Assembly: GCA_003218785.1 (NCBI GenBank)
Contig: QHOM01000120.1
Location: 1-10,579 of the forward strand
Direction of reading: 5' to 3'
Length of the DNA: 10,579 bases
From: Verrucomicrobiota bacterium
Lineage (GTDB): Bacteria > Verrucomicrobiota > Verrucomicrobiia > Chthoniobacterales > UBA10450
In this document: one piece after another, positions 6,812 to 10,579 of the stretch
Layout: each line of letters begins with the position of its first letter
How positions within the stretch are numbered: the first letter of the stretch is position 1
The notes under the pieces: generated by a model
Databases searched by the model: none
Seen by the model: the letters and a program-made list of their open reading frames with translations, nothing else
What the model was told of the DNA's origin: nothing
Made by a program: the position numbers and the translations under genes

Positions 6812-6819
6812 CTTAACGG

Positions 6820-6832
6820 TTTTCCCGGAAAA
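6820..6832. promoter_or_regulatory. Dyad TTTTCC-C-GGAAAA upstream of kinase-murQ
   Basis: A perfect 6-bp inverted repeat with a single central base, lying 20-32 nt before the murQ start codon, between a -10-like box and the REP-like element. It is a candidate operator by position and symmetry. No regulator is identified. Confidence 0.3.
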
Positions 6833-6842
6833 TTGAAAGCCT

Positions 6843-6893
6843 GGTAGGGTCGGCGCGCTGCGCCGACGGACGCCGCAGCGCGGCGTCCCTACC
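6843..6893. repeat. Three-stem REP-like palindromic element
   Basis: A 51-nt element with nested symmetry. The outer arms GGTAGGG (6843-6849) and CCCTACC (6887-6893) pair perfectly. Inside are two perfect hairpins, TCGGCGC-GCT-GCGCCGA (6850-6866) and ACGCCGC-AGC-GCGGCGT (6870-6886), separated by CGG (6867-6869). Each stem is 7 bp and each loop 3 nt, giving a cloverleaf-like cruciform. It sits between the divergent kinase-murQ and ligA genes. The form matches REP/BIME-type intergenic repeats, which are common in many bacterial genomes and often moved by REP-associated transposases. Only one full copy lies in this window, so repetition across the genome is inferred. Confidence 0.7.
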
Positions 6894-6895
6894 CT

Positions 6896-6924
6896 TTGCC
6901 GAGAATTTTGTCTGCCAGTATGAT
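6896..6924 (+). promoter_or_regulatory. Putative sigma-70 type promoter of ligA, TTGCCG-N17-TATGAT
   Basis: The -35 TTGCCG (6896-6901, 4 of 6 to TTGACA) and -10 TATGAT (6919-6924, 5 of 6 to TATAAT) are separated by exactly 17 nt. The -10 ends 5 nt before the ligA ATG at 6930, so transcription would begin at or within a base or two of the start codon. No Shine-Dalgarno site is present, in keeping with a leaderless message. The promoter begins 3 nt after the REP-like element. Confidence 0.45.
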
Positions 6925-6929
6925 GCAAC

Positions 6930-8288
6930 ATGGCAACGGACGAAAAGCAAGCTGCCAAGCGCATTGCGCAGCTGCGGGAAGAAATCCGCAAGCACGACCG
7001 GCTCTACTACGAGGAAGCCGCGCCGCTCATCAGTGACCGCGATTACGACAGGCTTTACAAGCAACTGTTCGATTTGGAGACGCAGTTCCCCGATCTTGTT
7101 ACACCGGACTCACCCACCCAGCGCGTGGGCGGCAAACCGCTGAAAGCGTTCGAGCAGGTCTCGCATCTCATCCCGATGCTGAGCCTCGACAACACTTACT
7201 CAGAAGAGGAAGTGGCAAATTTTTACAAGCGGATCACTCGTCTTTTGCCAAATGAGAGGATTCCGGTGGTTATCGAGCCAAAGGTGGACGGCGTTGCGGT
7301 TTCGCTCATTTACGAAAACGGTAAGCTGCGTCAGGCGGCAACACGCGGGGACGCAAACGTGGGCGATAACGTCACTCAAAATATCCGAACGATCCGCTCG
7401 GTGCCGGAACGCCTGCGCGATGCCGCGCCGAAACTTCTGGAGGTGCGCGGCGAAGTTTACATGGACAGGAAAGGCTTCGAAAAACTCAATGACGAACGCA
7501 AGAAGCAAGGCCTGCCGCTATTTGCAAATCCGCGCAACGCCGCAGCTGGTTCCCTCAAGCAACTCGATCCGGCGATCGTGGCGAAACGTCCGCTTGGTGT
7601 TGTCTTGTACGGAACTGGGGCGACCGAGGGAGTGGACGTTGATGTTCACTCGGAAATTTTTCCGCTGCTCAAGAAGCTGGGCTTGCCGGCCACCGAACGT
7701 TGGTGGGTGGCTCAGTCAGTCGAAGAAATTCTGGGCGCAATTCACGAACTGGACGGCATCCGTCACAAGTTCGCTTATCAAACCGACGGCGCGGTAGTAA
7801 AAGTGAATTCGTTTGCACAACGCGAGCGCCTCGGCTTCACCGCGAAATCGCCACGGTGGGCTATCGCTTACAAATACGAGGGCGAACGCGTGGAGACGCG
7901 CTTGAATGACATCGTGATTCAGGTCGGGCGCACTGGAATTCTTACGCCGGTAGCAGTGCTGGAGCCGGTGTTAGTGAGCGGGAGCACCGTTGGCCGCGCG
8001 ACATTGCACAATAACGACGAAATCAAACGCAAAGATATCCGAATCGGCGATACGGTGGTCATCGAAAAAGCAGGCGAAGTAATTCCCGCGGTGGTCGCAG
8101 TTGTGAAATCGAAGCGTTCGCGCGATGCGAAGCCCTTCGATTTTGCCAAACACATCGATAGCAAATGTCCAGTCTGCGGCGGGCCAATCCGGCGCGACCC
8201 GGAGTTCGTCGCATTGTGGGTGGAATTGTGGCGGATAAGCTGGTCGAACGCGGTCTGGTGCGCGAGCCACTCGATCTTTTCGAGCTAA
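6930..8288 (+). pseudogene. ligA: NAD-dependent DNA ligase, N-terminal part up to the frame break
   Basis: LigA seals nicks in DNA using NAD+. This frame encodes the Ia domain (about 1-68; LYYEEAAPLISDRDYD), the adenylation domain with the active lysine K118 in EPKVDGVAVS, RGEVYM, NPRNAAAGSL and YQTDGAVVKV, and then the OB fold (GRTGILTPVAVLEPV, AGEVIPAVV). Next come the first two zinc cysteines, C413 and C416, in CPVCGGPIRRDPEFVA. From about 8212 the frame reads unrelated sequence and stops at 8288. The second cysteine pair and the first helices after the zinc finger (about 29 residues in relatives) are missing, and the homology resumes in another frame at about 8216. As written the product ends inside the zinc finger. 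An intact adenylation domain could still react with NAD+ but should seal nicks poorly or not at all. The start at ATG 6930 is supported by the promoter position and the family N-terminus. Confidence 0.9.
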
Positions 8289-9010
8289 AGGTCGAGCAAT
8301 TGGCGAAATTGAATCTCGGCACCGAGGAAGCGCCGCGTGTTTTTGGCCAGAAAAACGCGACCAAAGCAATTAACGCGATCGAACGCGCCAGGACTTTGCC
8401 GCTTTCGCGCTGGCTTTTCGCTCTCGCGATTCCCGATGTTGGGAAAACCACTGCAATGCAGCTCGCTCGTTTCCACGACAACATCGACGACGTGGCTCAT
8501 TCGCAGTTGCTCGGTGGCGTTTTGGAGTATCACGAGAAGCGGGAACAAAAAGAAGACGCGAAAGAAATCGCCGAGCGGCTAATCAAAGCGGGTTTCGCGA
8601 AGCAATCGAAGAGCAAAGCCGAAAAGAAGCACGACATTGTCACCGAGGTAGGCCCGGCAGTCGCACAAAGCGTTCTAGATTTCTTCGCCTCGGCGATCGG
8701 CCGGAAAATTCTGCAACGGCTAAAGCAATTGGGAATTACGCCGAAGAGCGAAAGAGCCTCGGTTCAAAAAGCGGCGGAACTACCGCTGACCGGCAAGACT
8801 TTTGTCCTCACTGGAGTGCTGCCATCGATGACCCGGGAAGAAGCAACGCAGAAGATCGAAGCACTGGGCGGACGCGTCAGTAGCAGCGTGAGCAAGAAAA
8901 CCGATTACGTGCTCGCGGGCGCCCAGCCAGGGAGCAAGTTCGACAAGGCGAAACATCTCGGCATTCGTATTCTCGACGAAGCAGAGTTTCGGAAAATGTT
9001 GGCGCGCTGA
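8165..9010 (+). pseudogene. ligA: NAD-dependent DNA ligase, C-terminal part after the frame break (HhH and BRCT)
   Basis: Genuine ligase sequence begins near 8216 with VGGIVADKLVERGLV. The 17 codons before it are an out-of-frame reading of the zinc-finger region, and the ATG at 8165 is not a true start. Helix-hairpin-helix motifs follow (FALAIPDVGKTTAMQLARF, then EVGPAVAQSVLDFF), and then a BRCT domain (about residues 206-281 of this frame; LTGKTFVLTGVLPSMTREEA, then KKTDYVLAGAQPGSK). Between the two HhH motifs, 68 residues are present where E. coli LigA has about 30. The extra part (about 8513-8635) is charged and lysine/glutamate-rich (YHEKREQKEDAKEIAERL, KQSKSKAEKKHD). I take this as a lineage-specific expansion. 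Joining the two parts needs a net loss of 3n+1 bases in this sequence relative to an intact gene. The gene ends 13 nt from the convergent pseudoprotease. Confidence 0.88.
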
Positions 9011-9023
9011 ATGCGTCTTGGCA

Positions 9024-10121
9024 CTAAGGCGTGCGCTGCGCCTCGGAGTCAAGCTTGAGCGGAATCGCCTGATTAATCGTCGGCGAGGCAGGCGAAGCGA
9101 TTAATACTCCGTGCTGACTGGCTGGATGAAACCCGGCCCGCACGTTAAAGGTCAGCTTTTGATTCCCACGCAACACGGTGATCGGGACAACGTCGCCGGC
9201 GGTGATGAAAAATGAGGCATCCAGTACATCTTCGGGTTCAGTGACTTTTTTCCGTCCCACTTGCAGGAGAATGTCGCCTGGTTTTATCCCGGAACCGGCC
9301 GCTGGAGTCCCTTCCATGATCTGCGTCATTTCCGCTCGTGAGCCTTCCACTGGCTTCGGCGCCTCGGAAACATTGATGCCGACCCACCCGTGCCGGGCCT
9401 CGCCAAAACGGACAAAGTCGCCGCGGATTTTCTCTGCCGCTTCGATTGGAACGGCATAACACGCCGAATTGTTTTCGAGACTGCTGACGACGATGCCAAC
9501 CACTTCGCCCTTCATGTTAAGTAACGGCGCGCCCGCCTCTCCGCGCTGCGTCGGCAGATTCAGACGCAAGTGCGTAGTCGAAAAATAGCGGCCCAGATAT
9601 TTGTGGTCGAACCCCGCGACCATTCCGAAATTCGGCGTTTCCGGCAAATCCAATGGATAACCAATGGCGACGACTGGGGTTGCCACCTCCAGTTCCTCCG
9701 ATTTTCCGATCGTCATCGCGGGAGTTACGGCGTCTATTTTCAACATCGCCGTGCCGCTGCGGATATCCGCCAAAAGCTGGCGGGCTGGATATTTCTTGCC
9801 GTTAAATTCAATTGTGAAATTTCCCGCTTCACCGCCAACGGTGTATGCTGTGTAAAGCGTTCCTGTAGGATCAATAAAGAATCCGGTGCCGGAAATCTCG
9901 CAGTGCTCATCGACACCGTGAATCTTGACCACCGCCTTGGCGGCATGCTCAAAGATCTCTTTAACCTGATGGCTAACTGCGGTGGCGGATTGCTCTTGAG
10001 CGTAAACCAAGGAGACCGTCGCGAAGAAAAGGCTGAACGCGAGGCCGAGGCTGAATATCGGCCTGAACTGAAACCGGAAAGGGAACTCCGGCGCGCGACT
10101 AAAATCTGAAAGTCGGCTCAT
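9024..10121 (-). CDS. HtrA-like pseudoprotease with signal peptide and one PDZ domain
   Basis: A 365-residue exported protein. The signal sequence spans about residues 1-41, with a hydrophobic core around 22-39 and likely cleavage after VYA. A trypsin-like HtrA fold follows (about 48-235), recognisable by GTGFFIDPTGTLYTAYTV, YPARQLLADIRSGTAMLKID, ATPVVAIGYPLDLP and APLLNMKGEVVGIVVS. All three catalytic positions are changed: His becomes Y93 (TAYTV for TNAHV), Asp becomes G123 (SGTAMLKI for TDLAVLKI), and Ser becomes A196 (GEAGAPL for GNSGGPL). A PDZ domain (about 245-330; HGWVGINVSE, AAGSGIKPGDILLQVGRKKV) is well preserved. It therefore probably binds peptides or partners without cutting them. 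The reading frame is intact and well conserved, so this is not simple decay. The start overlaps the upstream membrane-protein gene by 23 nt, suggesting translational coupling. Confidence 0.88.
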   Translation of the reverse strand: MSRLSDFSRAPEFPFRFQFRPIFSLGLAFSLFFATVSLVYAQEQSATAVSHQVKEIFEHAAKAVVKIHGVDEHCEISGTGFFIDPTGTLYTAYTVGGEAGNFTIEFNGKKYPARQLLADIRSGTAMLKIDAVTPAMTIGKSEELEVATPVVAIGYPLDLPETPNFGMVAGFDHKYLGRYFSTTHLRLNLPTQRGEAGAPLLNMKGEVVGIVVSSLENNSACYAVPIEAAEKIRGDFVRFGEARHGWVGINVSEAPKPVEGSRAEMTQIMEGTPAAGSGIKPGDILLQVGRKKVTEPEDVLDASFFITAGDVVPITVLRGNQKLTFNVRAGFHPASQHGVLIASPASPTINQAIPLKLDSEAQRTP

Positions 10122-10579
10122 AACTCACGGGGACGCTATCGAGCACGTAGCGTGGGGGGACGGCGGCTCGGTGAGTCTGGGCGCTTTCATCAAAACTGCG
10201 AAGCGGCTGCGTCCTGAAAATCCGCGTGGCGACCGGAGATGCAAGCGTCAATTCTCCATCGGCATCCGCTGGCGCAGATAAGGCCGGCGGACTTTGGAGA
10301 GCGACCTGAGCAGTCTCCGGTTCCTGATAAATCTTCAATGAAATGACTGCGGCACAAACCACGACCGCGGCGATGGCCGCTGGATAAGATGCCAGAGAAC
10401 GAACATCCAGTCGGAACATGAAGTCGCGAGCGCGTTCCAAGCAGATCCGCCAAAGCGGCTGCCGGAGTAATTCATCGCGCTGCCGGCGATGAAATTCGTG
10501 CAGAAAATTTTCGAAATAACCAGGCGGCGGTTGCTCGTAGCGCTTCAACCGAAGCAGCCTCGCGATTTCGTTGTCGTTA
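10099..10579 (-). CDS. Single-pass membrane protein of unknown family, 5' end outside the window
   Basis: The frame is open to the window edge. A TTG at 10546-10548 could be read as a start, but in-frame coding-like residues NDNEIARLLRLKRYEQPPPG continue upstream, so the true start probably lies a few codons beyond the window. Counting from the TTG, residues 1-50 are basic and helical (FLHEFHRRQRDELLRQPLWR), about 55-72 form one transmembrane helix (YPAAIAAVVVCAAVISL), and about 73-149 are a Pro/Ala-rich tail. That would be cytoplasmic N-terminus, one helix and periplasmic C-terminus, the topology of membrane anti-sigma factors. No anti-sigma motif is recognised. Its last 23 nt overlap the pseudoprotease gene, so the two proteins are probably made together and may interact. 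The function is unknown. Confidence 0.7.
   Translation of the reverse strand, partial: NDNEIARLLRLKRYEQPPPGYFENFLHEFHRRQRDELLRQPLWRICLERARDFMFRLDVRSLASYPAAIAAVVVCAAVISLKIYQEPETAQVALQSPPALSAPADADGELTLASPVATRIFRTQPLRSFDESAQTHRAAVPPRYVLDSVPVSYEPTFRF

Noticed and set aside
8165..8288. Programmed ribosomal frameshift joining the two ligA parts
   Set aside because: The frames abut at about 8212-8216, but the conserved zinc-finger block is missing from the DNA itself, so a shift in reading frame could not restore a full ligase.
9027..9043. Inverted repeat AGGCG-N7-CGCCT at the convergent ligA/pseudoprotease end, considered as a terminator
   Set aside because: Short arms, no T-tract on either side, and it overlaps the last codons of the pseudoprotease.

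Overview
The window looks like a moderately GC-rich chromosomal contig from an uncultured soil bacterium. The best guess is Verrucomicrobiota, of the Chthoniobacterales / 'Udaeobacter' type. This rests on gene style, an expanded lysine-rich segment in the DNA ligase, weak use of Shine-Dalgarno sites and the form of an intergenic palindromic repeat. It is recognition, not a computed placement. No rRNA, tRNA, CRISPR array, integrase or transposase was seen.

Layout. Positions 22-2820 carry a minus-strand cluster. In transcription order it holds an ankyrin-repeat/L,D-transpeptidase fusion, a broken alpha/beta hydrolase, a single-domain response regulator and a small RskA-like anti-sigma domain protein. 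A divergent control region of about 145 bp (2821-2965) contains two dyad symmetries and leads right into a classical HtrA/DegP-type protease (2966-4432). Convergent to it are two tiny membrane proteins on the minus strand: an lmo0937-type protein at 4671-4820, only 49 residues long, and a DUF3185-like protein at 4439-4660. Next, on the minus strand, comes a 604-residue fusion of an amino-sugar kinase with MurNAc-6-phosphate etherase (4986-6800). A 129-bp divergent spacer holds a three-stem REP-like element and -10-like boxes 5 nt before both start codons. Then comes ligA (6930-9010, plus), broken in the middle. The right end (9024-10579, minus) has an HtrA-like protein that has lost all three catalytic residues, preceded by an overlapping single-pass membrane protein that runs off the window edge.

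Theme. Most genes concern the cell envelope: peptidoglycan recycling (kinase-MurQ), peptidoglycan cross-linking or modification (YkuD domain), periplasmic protein quality control (active HtrA plus a pseudoprotease) and membrane or stress signalling (anti-sigma-like protein, response regulator).

Main points for a second look: (1) two genes, the hydrolase and ligA, each lack an internal block of roughly 30 codons with a frame change, which is either a repeated assembly fault or real decay; (2) the HtrA-like pseudoprotease with Tyr/Gly/Ala in place of His/Asp/Ser; (3) the bifunctional kinase-MurQ with an 18-residue insert whose DNA contains a 7+3+7 hairpin of the same geometry as the nearby REP-like element; (4) possible leaderless transcription of both genes flanking that element.
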